DNA from: Methylophilales bacterium BACL14 MAG-120910-bin43
GTDB lineage: Bacteria > Pseudomonadota > Gammaproteobacteria > Burkholderiales > Methylophilaceae
Reading direction: 5' to 3'
DNA length: 64,000 nt
Assembly: GCA_905181685.1 (NCBI GenBank)
Contig: CAJIYK010000003.1
Span: 102,419-166,418, forward strand
The notes beneath the pieces were generated by a model. It was not told where the DNA came from and ran no database searches. It saw nothing but the letters and a program-made list of their open reading frames with translations. The first letter of the stretch is position 1, and each line of letters starts with the position of its first letter. Shown in pieces: positions 40,663 through 50,838 of the stretch. Both the position numbers and the translations under genes were made by a program.

Positions 40663-41406
40663 TTATGTTTTATCTTTAATTTTTTTTTGTATATCGGTCA
40701 GTATGCCTCTTAGTATATTTACTTCATCTTTTTCCATAGTGGTTCGATTAAATAGCAATCGAAGTCTTTGCATCAACCGTTCTCCTTGTATTTTTTTTAA
40801 AAAACCTATCTCTGTTAGTAGTCGTTCTAGATGGAGATAAAAGCCATTTTGCACTTCATGTGTGACTAATTCATTCTCTTTAGACGACTGAATTATTGCA
40901 TTATCTTCACTTAATTGCATACGAATTTCATAGCAAATAATTTGAACAGCCTGCGCAAGGTTAAGGGATGAGTATTTTGTGTTTGAATTGATGTAACCGA
41001 GCATATGACAATGCTTAACCTCATCATTAGATAACCCATTCGTTTCATTACCAAATAGGAGTGCTATTTTTTTGCTGTGAGATTCACTTTTAAGCTCTGA
41101 AGCGATCTCCCTTATGTTTTTATGCTCCTGGGAAAGCTCTCTTTGCCTTGCGGTAAACCCAATGATTAAGTGACTATCTTTTAAAGCGTCCTCAATCGTA
41201 CTCACAATAGTTGCATTAGCGAGGATATCTTCAGCCCCCGCAGCCAATGCATTGGCCTCAGCATGGGGGAATTGCTTTGGATTTACGAGCGTTAGATGAC
41301 TAAAGCCCATGGTTTTGATTGCGCGTGCAGTTGAACCAATGTTACCGGGGTGGCTGGTTCGGCAAAGCACAATCTTAAATTGATCATAATTTATTTTGGA
41401 TGACAT
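40663..41406 (-). CDS. trmJ: tRNA (cytidine/uridine-2'-O)-methyltransferase TrmJ
   Basis: SPOUT-family methylase for position 32 in the tRNA anticodon loop. I prefer ATG 41406 (MSSKINYDQFKIVLCRTSHP); upstream in-frame codons would only add a non-conserved leader. Motifs are GNIGSTARAIKTMGF, ALLFGNETNGLSNDEV and SSLNLAQAVQIICYEI, the trefoil-knot SAM site. Length is 247 residues, and it is intact. It is divergent from suhB, an arrangement common in proteobacteria (trmJ-suhB). Confidence 0.94.
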   Translation of the reverse strand: MSSKINYDQFKIVLCRTSHPGNIGSTARAIKTMGFSHLTLVNPKQFPHAEANALAAGAEDILANATIVSTIEDALKDSHLIIGFTARQRELSQEHKNIREIASELKSESHSKKIALLFGNETNGLSNDEVKHCHMLGYINSNTKYSSLNLAQAVQIICYEIRMQLSEDNAIIQSSKENELVTHEVQNGFYLHLERLLTEIGFLKKIQGERLMQRLRLLFNRTTMEKDEVNILRGILTDIQKKIKDKT

Positions 41407-41474
41407 CAAATTTCTCTGTAAAATGACTTGCGAAAGATATAAATGCAATTTTACCATTTAATTATAAGGTCCTT

Positions 41475-42284
41475 ATGCACCCGTTACTCAATACTGCAAT
41501 TAAAGCTGCCAGAAGAGCTGGCTCTATTATTACTCGTGCGTCAGAAGATATCAGCTCACTAACAATCACCAGTAAAAATATGAATGACTTTGTAAGTGAG
41601 GTAGATTTAGCATCTGAGAAAGAAATTATACGGGTACTTTCACAAGCTTATCCTGACCATGGTTTCATTGCTGAGGAAAGTGGTTTATCAGAAAAAAAAG
41701 AGAATATGTGGATCATTGATCCACTCGATGGCACAACGAATTTCTTGCATAATATACCCCAATACTGTGTATCTATTGCATTAAAGCAAAAGGAAGAAAT
41801 TACGCATGCGGTTGTGTATGACCCCAATAGAAATCATCTTTTTACAGCATCAAAGGGGCAGGGTGCTTACTTAAATGATAGAAGAATACGTGTTTCTAAG
41901 AGCCCAAAACTGCAAGATTCAATTATCGGAACGGGTATTCCTTTCAGAGACTTTACCTACCTTCCCCAATATCTTGTGATCCTTGAGGAAATTGTTAAAA
42001 AAACGGCAGGCATTAGACGCCCTGGATCTGCTGCACTAGATTTAGCTTATGTCGCTGCAGGCTGGTTTGATGGATTTTGGGAAATTGATTTATCCACATG
42101 GGATGTGGCTGCAGGCGGTTTAATCGTTTCTGAAGCAGGTGGAATGGTGAGTGATTTTGATGAAAAAAATAATTGGTTATTGACAGGAAATATTGTGGCA
42201 ACCAACCCAAAAATCTATGACCCATTAATTAAAATAATTCAGCAACATATTCCAGAAGAGCTACGAATTAAAAGCTCAAAATAA
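41475..42284 (+). CDS. suhB: Inositol-1-monophosphatase family protein SuhB
   Basis: Mg2+-dependent phosphatase; E. coli SuhB also joins the rRNA antitermination complex. It is 269 residues with the metal motifs DPLDGTTNFLHNIPQYCVSI and WDVAAGGLIVSEAGG and the upstream EE pair in FIAEESGLSE. It is intact and starts with ATG 41475. Given the boxA elements in the rRNA operon of this window, a role in rRNA transcription is plausible here too. Confidence 0.93.
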   Translation: MHPLLNTAIKAARRAGSIITRASEDISSLTITSKNMNDFVSEVDLASEKEIIRVLSQAYPDHGFIAEESGLSEKKENMWIIDPLDGTTNFLHNIPQYCVSIALKQKEEITHAVVYDPNRNHLFTASKGQGAYLNDRRIRVSKSPKLQDSIIGTGIPFRDFTYLPQYLVILEEIVKKTAGIRRPGSAALDLAYVAAGWFDGFWEIDLSTWDVAAGGLIVSEAGGMVSDFDEKNNWLLTGNIVATNPKIYDPLIKIIQQHIPEELRIKSSK

Positions 42285-42324
42285 TAAAATACTTACCATT
42301 TAATTAAATTGCATAAGGATTGTC

Positions 42325-42393
42325 ATGGGAAATAGAGATAAAAAGAAAGAATCAAAAGGAAAGCCAAAGAAAGAAAAAACGCCTAAGGCTTAA
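42325..42393 (+). CDS. 22-residue lysine-rich peptide
   Basis: ATG 42325 is preceded by AAGGA (42315-42319) at a good distance. The product is MGNRDKKKESKGKPKKEKTP followed by KA, 10 of 22 residues lysine, with no hydrophobic core. Short MGN...KKPKKEK-type peptides recur in proteobacterial annotations, so it may be real. It sits alone between suhB and the FKBP gene. Function is unknown; nucleic-acid or ribosome binding would suit its charge. Confidence 0.6.
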   Translation: MGNRDKKKESKGKPKKEKTPKA

Positions 42394-42420
42394 TCTTACA
42401 AAAGGTTTCTTGATTTAAAT

Positions 42421-42900
42421 TTAGTGCTTTTTCTCGCCAGGTTGCTGAACATGTTTGTTTGAAATTTCTTCATCTTTTGCGGTTCTAACATCTTCAATGA
42501 TGGCAAGAAAGTTAATTCTTTCACCAGCCCATGGATGGTTTCCATCTACCTCTACTTTGCCATCAGTAATGGTCTTGATGTAATAAATAATAACTTCACC
42601 TTTTTCATCTTCACCCTCAAATGCCATTCCTTCCTTAAGTTGTGATTCAGGGAATGCGCTCGTAGGTTCCAATTGAACTAACTCAGGATCATATTCACCA
42701 AAAGCTTCGGCAGGCTCAAGGACAATTTCAACCTTATCCCCTTTATTTTTATTGTGCATTGCTTCTTCTACTTTGGGAAAAATTTGATCATATCCACCAT
42801 GGAGATAAGTTACCGGCTCTTTGCTTGATTCGAGTAAATTATTGTCCACGTCACGAATTTCATAATTCATTGTGACAACTGTATTCATAGAAATTTTCAT
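42421..42900 (-). CDS. FKBP-type peptidyl-prolyl isomerase, SlyD-like
   Basis: Prolyl isomerase/chaperone of 159 residues. It has the short FKBP fold with an inserted IF domain: the N-terminal strand VVTMNYEIRD, then YLHGGYDQIFPKVEEAM, GDKVEIVLEPAEAFGEYDPE, and VEVDGNHPWAG close to the C-terminus. The HPWAG segment is the SlyD/FkpA-type return to the FKBP domain. There is no long His/Cys metal-binding tail as in E. coli SlyD, only a final KKH. There is no signal peptide, so it is cytosolic. Confidence 0.92.
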   Translation of the reverse strand: MKISMNTVVTMNYEIRDVDNNLLESSKEPVTYLHGGYDQIFPKVEEAMHNKNKGDKVEIVLEPAEAFGEYDPELVQLEPTSAFPESQLKEGMAFEGEDEKGEVIIYYIKTITDGKVEVDGNHPWAGERINFLAIIEDVRTAKDEEISNKHVQQPGEKKH

Positions 42901-42975
42901 TGTTTACACCTTTCATATTTTTTTGAACAGAGATAGTACTTAATTTTGTACCCCCTAAATACAAACAACTCATAT

Positions 42976-44572
42976 TTAATCTTTGTAATCTTGCGGTTTT
43001 AGAATCGTATTTTTCGCTATTTTAGCAGGTTTCGGGAAATCTTTACTGAAGTGCAAGCCTCGACTTTCCTTCCTTTCTATTGACGAAAGGACAATTAATT
43101 CAGCGACTTGCAATAAGTTTCTTAATTCAATGAGGTTAGAGGAGATCTTAAAATTCTTGTAAAATTCACCGACCTCATCCCTCAACATATTAATCCGATG
43201 AAGCGCTCTAGATAATCGTTTATTGGTTCTTACAATCCCAACATAATTCCACATAAACCTTCTCAATTCGTTCCAAGTATGTGTAATCAAAACTTCTTCA
43301 TCAGCATCCGTCACTCGACTCTCATCCCATTTTGGTAGTTGATGATTATGTGTAAAGTCATCATTTAAAATAGATGATGCGGCGGTTGAAGAAAACACCA
43401 AACATTCTAATAAGGAATTACTTGCTAGACGATTTGCACCGTGCAGCCCGGTAAAGGAGACTTCACCGATGGCATAAAGCTGATTAACATTTGTTTTACT
43501 TGCACGATCAGTCATGAGTCCACCACAAGTGTAATGAGCTGCTGGAACGACGGGTATACGATCTTTTGTTATATCAATACCACGGTCTAGACAACGTTCA
43601 AAAATCATTGGAAACCTTTTTTGGATAAAGTCTGCAGATTTATGACTAATATCTAGATACACACATACCAACCCTTTTTGTTTCATTTCATAATCAATTG
43701 CTTGGGCCACAATATCTCGAGGGGCTAAATCACCTCTATCATCATATTTTTCCATGAATGTTTCGCCACTTGGAAGCACTAGTTTTGCGCCTTCACCCCT
43801 TAAGGTCTTCAGAGATAAGAAAAGATCTATCTTTTTCATCAAACAAGCAGGTAGGATGAAATTGAACAAATTCCATGTTGGCTACTTTGCATCCTGCCCG
43901 CCAACCCATGGCAATGCCATCACCTGTGCTGACGTCTGGGTTCGTGGTGTAGAGATATACTTTACTTGCACCTCCGGTTGCTAAGACAATATGGTTTGAT
44001 GTGAATGTTTCAACGTGATTATTTTTATTATTTAGAATATATGCGCCGAGACAAGTATTTTTCTCGATATCAATCTTCATTTTTTCTGATGTGATGATAT
44101 CGACGGCGATATGGTGTTCTAGGACAGTAATATTAGGATGAGATAAAATCCTTTTAATTAGATGTTCCTGAATTGCTTTGCCTGTAGTATCAGCAACATG
44201 TGCAATTCTCATCTGTGAGTGCCCACCTTCTCGAGTGAGGTGTAAATCGTTATTTTGTTTATTTTTTGTAAAATTAACCCCAAGATTCATCAGCCAATCT
44301 AGCGCCTTTTCACTATTGCTAGCTACGAATTCAGTGATATCTTCATCACATAGTCCAGCGCCAGCATTCTTAGTATCATTAATATGTGATGAAATAGGAT
44401 CTTCGGGCGATATTGCTGCAGCGACTCCACCTTGTGCCCAGTGACTTGAACTTTCAGTTAATTCTGTTTTACAAACAATACCAATGCGCTTATGATCAGC
44501 TAACTTCAAGGCGGTGGATAGGCCAGCTAGACCACTACCAATGATTAATACATCAAAATTCGTTTTCTTCAT
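42976..44572 (-). CDS. nadB: L-aspartate oxidase (one frame break)
   Basis: FAD enzyme that oxidises aspartate to iminoaspartate for NAD synthesis. ATG 44572 gives [20 protein letters not shown] with the FAD dinucleotide motif. [13 protein letters not shown] and FVQFHPTC follow, and [10 protein letters not shown] and [20 protein letters not shown] complete the succinate-dehydrogenase-like fold. The frame breaks at 43800-43801, where removing one A (coding strand) gives [19 protein letters not shown]. Corrected length is about 532 residues. It is divergent from rpoE as in many betaproteobacteria and gammaproteobacteria. Confidence 0.94.
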
Positions 44573-44589
44573 TTTTTATTGATTATTTA

Positions 44590-44617
44590 GGAACTTTTAA
44601 TAATATTATTAGTCATT
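44590..44617 (+). promoter_or_regulatory. Sigma-E-like promoter upstream of rpoE
   Basis: GGAACTT (44590-44596), 16 nt, TCATT (44613-44617). The -35 equals the sigma-E core GGAACTT; the -10 is a partial match to TCTGA/TCAAA. Position, 35 nt before the first rpoE ATG, fits autoregulation. Confidence 0.65.
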
Positions 44618-44651
44618 TCATTGTCTCTTAAAAAAAAGAAAGAAGTTCATC

Positions 44652-45342
44652 ATGCAACCATTAAAAGTCGTTTCTGAAAATCCTACAGTGTACAATAGCT
44701 CGAATAATAAACTAGATAATTCGAAGATGGAAATCAAACCTGTAAATCCTGATAGAGCGTTAGACCAAAAATTGGTTGAGAAAGGCTCAAAAAGGTGACA
44801 AACAAGCTTTTAGTCTGTTGGTAGAGAAATACCAGCTAAAACTATATCGCCTAATTTCAAGAATGGTTCGAGACCAATCTGAAATAGAAGATATTGTCCA
44901 AGATTCATTCATCAAGGCCTACAGAGCAATCGGAAATTTTAGAGGTGATAGTGCTTTTTATACCTGGCTTTATAGAATTGGAATTAACACCGCGAAGAAT
45001 CATTTAGTATCACTAGGCAAAAGACCTAAGGCAATGGACGCTAATGAAATTGAAGAAATGGAAAATTATGAGTCAATGTCTGAGTTAAGAGTTTCTGAAA
45101 CTCCAGAGTCTACGATGATGTCAAACCAAATTGCTGAAACAGTTAATGGCGCCATTCAAAATTTACCTGACGAATTAAGAGAAGCAATTTCTTTAAGAGA
45201 AATCGACGGATTATGCTACGAAGAAATATCTGAATTAATGGACTGCCCAATTGGAACCGTTCGTTCAAGAATATTTAGAGCACGTGAGACAATTGCAGAA
45301 AAACTTAAACCATTAATCGAAACAACCAACAAGCGTTGGTAA
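44652..45342 (+). CDS. rpoE: RNA polymerase sigma factor RpoE (one-base insertion)
   Basis: ECF sigma factor for envelope stress. Region 2 is AFSLLVEKYQLKLYRLISRM, then IEDIVQDSFIKAYRAIGNFR and AFYTWLYRIGINTAKNHL. Region 4 is LPDELREAISLREIDGLCYE, then EISELMDCPIGTVRSRIFRA. The N-terminus lies in another frame: from ATG 44652 it reads MQPLKVVSENPTVY and reaches DQKLVE, and removal of one A at 44781-44783 joins it to KAQKGDKQAF. An alternative start is ATG 44727, which would remove a 25-residue extension. It is followed by rseA, rseB and mucD. Confidence 0.93.
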
Positions 45343-45360
45343 ACTAAGGAAATAATAGAA

Positions 45361-45819
45361 ATGAACGAAAAAATTTCATCACTGTTTGACAGTGAAATTA
45401 ATAACAAAGATGTAGACACGCTACTTTCTAAGAAAAGTAAAATGGAAGGTGTAAGATCTTCGATGTCTGATTATCAATTAATTAGTGATGTTTTAAAGAA
45501 AAAAACAATCCTTCCAAAAAGTAATTTAACTGACAAAATTATGACAGCCATCGACAAAGAACCTACTCAGATGGGCGGGCTTGTTAAGGCTAATTCATCG
45601 AATACGGCAGTCATGTCATTTGAAATATTACCTGTTTTAGCATCACTTGCTGTACTCATTGTTATCGCTTCAACTGCATTTAATATTGAAGTAAATAGTA
45701 CTTCAACCAATCAATTTTTAGCAAAAGAAGATATCCCTCAAGAAATTATTAACGCTCATCATGCGGCAACAGCCAACAACATGAATTACTTTATTCAAGT
45801 TGGTGACTCTGCTAAATAG
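45361..45819 (+). CDS. rseA: Anti-sigma-E factor RseA (MucA)
   Basis: Single-pass inner-membrane protein whose cytoplasmic N-terminus holds sigma-E inactive until regulated proteolysis. It is 152 residues. The N-terminal anti-sigma segment begins MNEKISSLFDSEINNKDVDT. One transmembrane helix lies at about residues 88-107 (EILPVLASLAVLIVIASTAF), and a short periplasmic tail follows. It lies 18 nt after rpoE and abuts rseB (the next codon after its stop). Confidence 0.9.
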   Translation: MNEKISSLFDSEINNKDVDTLLSKKSKMEGVRSSMSDYQLISDVLKKKTILPKSNLTDKIMTAIDKEPTQMGGLVKANSSNTAVMSFEILPVLASLAVLIVIASTAFNIEVNSTSTNQFLAKEDIPQEIINAHHAATANNMNYFIQVGDSAK

Positions 45820-46764
45820 ATGACATTTTTTAAAAAACTTCTTACCTTACTCTGCTTTGTTTTCCCTCTTCTGTCATTTGCGATGGAAGACCCTTGGTTG
45901 ATTCTTGAAAAATCAGCTAAAGCATCTCAACAATTAAATTACGAAGGTGTATTTCATAGTCAATCATCGTCAGAATCAAATTCTACTCATGTGATTCATG
46001 CAAATATTGATAACAAAGAATATTGCTTACTCAAAATGCTTGATGGAGCACCAAATGAAGTTTTTTGTTCTGGAGATATGGTTTATGTAACAAGCCAAGA
46101 TGGTTTGTTAATTAAGAAGAGAAAGAATCAATTTCTTTTTCCTTCTGTATTACCATCAGATATTAAACACCTCAAAAAGAACTATCAGTTATCTTTTGGA
46201 GAGAAGAAGAGAGTTGCAGATAGAATGGCTCAACATATTGAGCTTAAAGCGAAAGATAATTTAAGATTCAATTATCATATTTGGATTGATGATAAAAACC
46301 TATTGCCGTTAAAGCTTATTGTTACTAATAATAAAAATCAGACGATTGAGCAATCTACATTTACAACCATCGCATTCAGTGAAGTTATTGATAAAGATAT
46401 TTTTGAAAAAAATATCAACCTATCAAAGGTCTACGTATCTAAGAATAAATTTGTCGAGAATTATGTATCGAATAAATTTTGGAATTTAAAGGACCTACCA
46501 TCAGGTTTCAAAGAGGTTGATTTAATTTCTCGAAGAGTTAACGGTTTAAATCTGCTTGACTACCAAATAATATTTTCAGATGGACTGGCTTATGTTTCAT
46601 TATTCATAAGGCCTATTACAAGAGGGACAGAACCCAAAGAAGGTACAGTCGCAATTGGACCTACTAATATCAGTGCAAGATATCAAGATGGTTATCAAAT
46701 CATGTCGGTCGGCATGGTTCCACCCGAAACAGTGAACACCTTTAGCGGGGCAATAGAATTCTAA
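45820..46764 (+). CDS. rseB: Sigma-E regulatory protein RseB (MucB)
   Basis: Periplasmic protein that binds RseA and senses stray LPS/lipoprotein. It is 314 residues with signal peptide MTFFKKLLTLLCFVFPLLSF (cleavage after SFA). The large lipid-binding domain starts EDPWLILEKSAKASQQLNYE, and the small C-terminal domain contains VNGLNLLDYQIIFSDGLAYVS. It ends VPPETVNTFSGAIEF, a usual MucB end. Its start directly follows the rseA stop. Confidence 0.93.
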   Translation: MTFFKKLLTLLCFVFPLLSFAMEDPWLILEKSAKASQQLNYEGVFHSQSSSESNSTHVIHANIDNKEYCLLKMLDGAPNEVFCSGDMVYVTSQDGLLIKKRKNQFLFPSVLPSDIKHLKKNYQLSFGEKKRVADRMAQHIELKAKDNLRFNYHIWIDDKNLLPLKLIVTNNKNQTIEQSTFTTIAFSEVIDKDIFEKNINLSKVYVSKNKFVENYVSNKFWNLKDLPSGFKEVDLISRRVNGLNLLDYQIIFSDGLAYVSLFIRPITRGTEPKEGTVAIGPTNISARYQDGYQIMSVGMVPPETVNTFSGAIEF

Positions 46765-46825
46765 GGGTGATTGCAGAAAAAGGGACACCCAATAATTTTT
46801 AATTAACTATTAAAAGGATTCTATT

Positions 46826-48224
46826 TTGAAAATAAATTTTCTTAGCAAACTGGTTACTACCTTTTTATTCTTTATGAGTTTTTCATATGCTGTATCTTTG
46901 CCTGATTTTACGGTACTTGCAGAGCAACAAGGCAGCACAGTAGTTAATATCAGCTCTATTAAGAATGCCGTAAATAGAGGAAACCAGCAATTATCTCCTC
47001 AAGAAGAACATATGCAAGAATTTTTCAATCGTTTTGGAATACCTATGCCCCCAGGTATGGGTCCAAACGACCAACAACAAAAACAAATGAGCGCAACAGG
47101 CTCTGGATTTATTTTAGAATCGGATGGATACATTATTACCAATGCCCACGTCGTGGGTGAGGCTGATTCTATTATCGTCAAATTAGCTGATAAACGTGAA
47201 TTTCAGGCAAAATTATTAGGGATTGATAGAAGAACAGATGTGGCTTTACTTAAAATTGATGCAAAAGATTTACCAAGCGGTCAAGCTTGGCAAACCTAAA
47301 AATATAAAAGTGGTCGAATGGGTGGCTGCCATTGGATCCCCCTTTGGTCTAGAGAATACAATGACTGTTGGCGTTGTGAGTGCCAAAGGAAGAGCGCTAC
47401 CGCAACAAGAAAACTATGTCCCATTTATACAAACTGATGTTGCCATCAATCCTGGAAATTCTGGTGGCCCATTATTTAATACAAATGGTGAAGTTATTGG
47501 CATTAATTCACAAATTTATAGCCGTACCGGCGGATACATGGGATTATCGTTCGCTATTCCCATCGATGTGGCAATGGATGTCGCGAGCTCAATTGAAAAA
47601 TAATGGCAGGGTAGTTCGTGGTTGGTTAGGGATTGCTATTCAAGAAGTCACAGATGAGCTAACAGAGGCATTAGGCTTAAAAGATAAAAGTGGTGCACTT
47701 GTTGCAGCAGTTAATAAAGGGGCTCCTGCAGGAAAAGCAGGTATTGAAGCAGGTGATGTGATTCTTAAATTTAATAATAAGGTAATTGAGACATCCTCTG
47801 ATCTCCCAAATATGTAAGGCTCACCAAACCTAACAATGTTGTGCCTGTTGAGATTTGGAGAAATGCAAATGTTAAAACGCTTAGAGTTAAGATTGGTGAA
47901 ATGCCTGATGATAGAATGCAGGCCTCAAATAAAAAGACAATCAAAGAGAGCGCTAACAGAATAGGTTTAGTGTTAAAAGAAGCCACTGCTAAAGATAAAA
48001 AAATGCTTGATGGAAGGAATGGTTTGGTTGTAACTAAAGCTCTGGCCCTGCTGTTCATCGCAGATAAGGGAAGGAGATATCATTTTGGCACTCAATAATA
48101 CACCCGTGACTTCGGTTAGAGCTTTAATAGAGAAATTAATAAAACACCTAAAGGCAAAACGATAGCGTTACTTATTTATCGAAATGGAGATACATTGTTT
48201 GTTCCGGTAAAGGTCTTAAACTAA
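46826..48224 (+). CDS. mucD: Periplasmic serine endoprotease DegP/MucD (frame breaks)
   Basis: HtrA-family protease/chaperone that removes misfolded periplasmic proteins. Start TTG 46826 follows AGGATTC; the signal peptide is about [20 protein letters not shown]. The catalytic triad is His in [11 protein letters not shown], Asp in RTDVALLKI, Ser in [11 protein letters not shown]. Two PDZ domains follow ([36 protein letters not shown]). Breaks near 47280, 47390, 47600, 47815, 48045-48080 and 48140 interrupt it. The last readable segment ends [12 protein letters not shown] at 48224. Corrected length is about 465 residues. Fourth gene of the rpoE operon. Confidence 0.93.
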
Positions 48225-48269
48225 ATAATAAATTTATTATTCGTTTTACAATCAGGTAAAATTACTTTA

Positions 48270-48301
48270 ATTAAAGGCGCTATGCGCCTTTAATTTTTTT
48301 A
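48270..48301 (+). terminator. Rho-independent terminator after mucD
   Basis: ATTAAAGGCGC (48270-48280), TAT loop, GCGCCTTTAAT, then T7. This is a strong, AT-extended hairpin. It lies only 18 nt before lepA, so the lepA promoter must overlap it (TTTACA, 17 nt, TAATTA upstream is a weak candidate) or lepA relies on readthrough. Confidence 0.9.
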
Positions 48302-48318
48302 TGCTTTAAGTAAAAATT

Positions 48319-50105
48319 ATGAAAAATATCAGAAACTTTTCAATCATTGCTCACATTGACCATGGCAAATCTACATTAGCAGATAGGATTATCCAGTATT
48401 GTGGTGGTCTTGCAGATAGAGAAATGGAAGCTCAAGTCCTTGATTCAATGGATTTAGAGAGAGAGCGCGGGATCACTATAAAAGCACAGACAGTGACCCT
48501 CTCATATAAAGCTAAAGATGGTGAACTATACGTTTTAATTTAATTGATACACCAGGCCATGTTGATTTTACTTATGAAGTCAGTCGCTCCTATCAGCATG
48601 TGAAGGAGGTGTATTGGTTGTTGATGCTTCTCAAGGCGTTGAGGCACAAACCGTTGCAAATTGTTATACTGCGCTTGATCAAAATGTGGAAGTTTTTCCC
48701 GTTCTAAATAAGATTGATTTAGCTATCTGCTGACCTGATCGAGTTAAAAAAGAAATTGAAGATGTTATTGGCATAGATGCTAGATGATGCTATTTTATGC
48801 TCAGCTAAAACGGGCCAAGGTATTGAAGATGTTCTAGAGACAGTTGTTCATAAAGTTCCTGCTCCTATCGGGGATATTAAGAAACCTTTAAAAGCGTTGA
48901 TCATTGATGCATGGTTTGATAATTATGTTGGTGTCGTGATGCTAGTTCGCGTTATTGATGGAGAAATAAAAGCTAAAGATAAAATTCACTTGATGGCCAC
49001 TAAGGATGAGTATGCATGTGAGAGTGTCGGCATTTTTACTCCTAAATCTATGTTAAGGATTCATTGAGCGCAGGTGAAGTTGGGTTTGTTATTGCTGGAA
49101 TAAAGGATTTAGAAGTGCAAAAGTTGGTGATACCATTACTTTGTCAAAAAATAAAGCGATGAGGCGTTCCTGGCTTTAAAGAAATCAAGCCTCAAGTTTT
49201 TGCTGGTCTATATCCAATTGAATCAAATCAATTTGATGCCTTGAGAACGGCGCTAGAGAAATTAAAACTGAATGATGCTTCTTTACATTTTGAACCTGAA
49301 AATTCAACTGCACTCGGTTTTGGTTTTAGATGTGGCTTTCTTGGCTTACTGCATATGGATATTATTCAAGAGAGATTAGAGCGAGAATATGAAATGGAGC
49401 TAATCACTACAGCACCAACAGTGGTATATGAGCTTTTGTTAAAAAATGATGAAGTTATTTCAGTTGAAAATCCATCTAGATTCCAGATTTGTCAACAATC
49501 GAAGAAATTAGAGAACCCATTATTAACCTTAATATTTTGTTGCCTCATGATTACGTAGGACCGGTCATGAAGTTAGTTAATGAAAAAAGAGGGATCAAAA
49601 AAATATGCAATATATGGGGCGACAAGTCATGATTACATATGAAATTCCCCTTAATGAAGTGGTGCTTGATTTTTTTGATAGACTTAAAGTCAGTTTCAAG
49701 AGGTTATGCATCAATGGATTATGAGTTTTTAGAATTTCGGGCAGCTGACTTAATAAAATTAGATATTATGGTGAATGGCGATAGGGTGGATGCCTTGTCA
49801 TTAATTGTACATCGATCAAACAGCATTTCTAAAGGTCGTGAGTTGGCGAGTAAGATGAGAAGCTTATACCAAGGCAAATGTTTGATGTTGCTATTCAATC
49901 TGCAATTGGAGCAAATATAATAGCAAGAGAGACAATTAAAGCCTTAAGAAAAAATGTGATTGCAAAATGTTATGGTGGTGATGTTTCTAGAAAAAGAAAA
50001 CTCTTAGAGAAACAAAAAGCAGGTAAGAAAAGAATGAAACAGGTGGGTAATGTAGAGATACCTCAGGAAGCTTTTTTAGCAATTTTACAGGTAGATGATA
50101 AATGA
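48319..50105 (+). CDS. lepA: Elongation factor 4 (LepA) (frame breaks)
   Basis: Ribosomal GTPase of back-translocation/initiation quality control. G1 is [16 protein letters not shown], switch II region [17 protein letters not shown], and G4 VLNKIDL. Domain II contains [20 protein letters not shown]. The LepA-specific C-terminus is visible in [20 protein letters not shown] and the end [17 protein letters not shown]. Breaks near 48535, 48605, 48735, 48780, 49065, 49120, 49165, 49490, 49600 and 49885. The corrected length of about 596 residues equals the family norm. Its stop overlaps the lepB start (ATGA). Confidence 0.94.
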
Positions 50106-50838
50106 TTTTTGCACTTATATTAATGGCAGTAACAGGTTTACAGGTCTTATTTATCTTCTAGATGTCCTCTATTTTGAAAAAAAAGAATAAAGGCAGAAAG
50201 AATCAATCATCATTGAGTATTCCAAAAGCTTTTTCCCTGTGCTCTTGGCTGTTTTTGTTATTCGATCTTTTATTGTAGAGCCCTTTAAAATTCCTTCTGG
50301 GTCAATGATGCCGACATTAGTTGCTGGAGATTTTATTGCGGTCAATAAGTTTAGTTACGGCTTCGTTTTCCCGTTTAATCAAACTTCTGATTCCTAATTG
50401 GATGCCTAATAGAGGAGATGTGTTTGTATTTCATTACCCAGAAGATCCTTCAATTGATTATATTAAAAGAGTTAGTTGGCTTCCTGGTGATGAAATCAGA
50501 TATGAAAATAAAGAACTTATTTATCAACGATAAGCTCGTTCCTCATGTTTTTGAGAAAAATTATGAGTATATGATGAATGATAATTATAGGTTCCAGCTA
50601 AAGAATTTTCAGAGACATTAGGTGAGGTATAACATTCGATTCTTATTCATAATGTTGAGGGAGAGTCATGGAACTTTGTTGTTCCTGAGGGAAATTATTT
50701 TGTCATGGGAGATAATCGAGATAACTCCTCTGATAGCAGAGTTTGGGGATTTGTTTCTGAAGATTTATTAGTAGGAAAAGCCTTTATTATTTGGTTAAAT
50801 TTTCAGAACCATCAAGGATCGGAGATACGATTAAGTAA
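50102..50838 (+). CDS. lepB: Signal peptidase I (frame breaks)
   Basis: Inner-membrane protease that removes Sec/Tat signal peptides. ATG 50102 overlaps lepA. Box B with the nucleophile serine is [18 protein letters not shown]. The catalytic lysine box is [16 protein letters not shown] once a break near 50475 is corrected. Box E is [19 protein letters not shown], and the N-terminus holds two hydrophobic helices. Other breaks are near 50145, 50195-50230, 50380, 50520 and 50600-50630; corrected length is about 245 residues. Order lepA-lepB-rnc-era-recO-pdxJ-acpS is the classical proteobacterial cluster. Confidence 0.93.
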
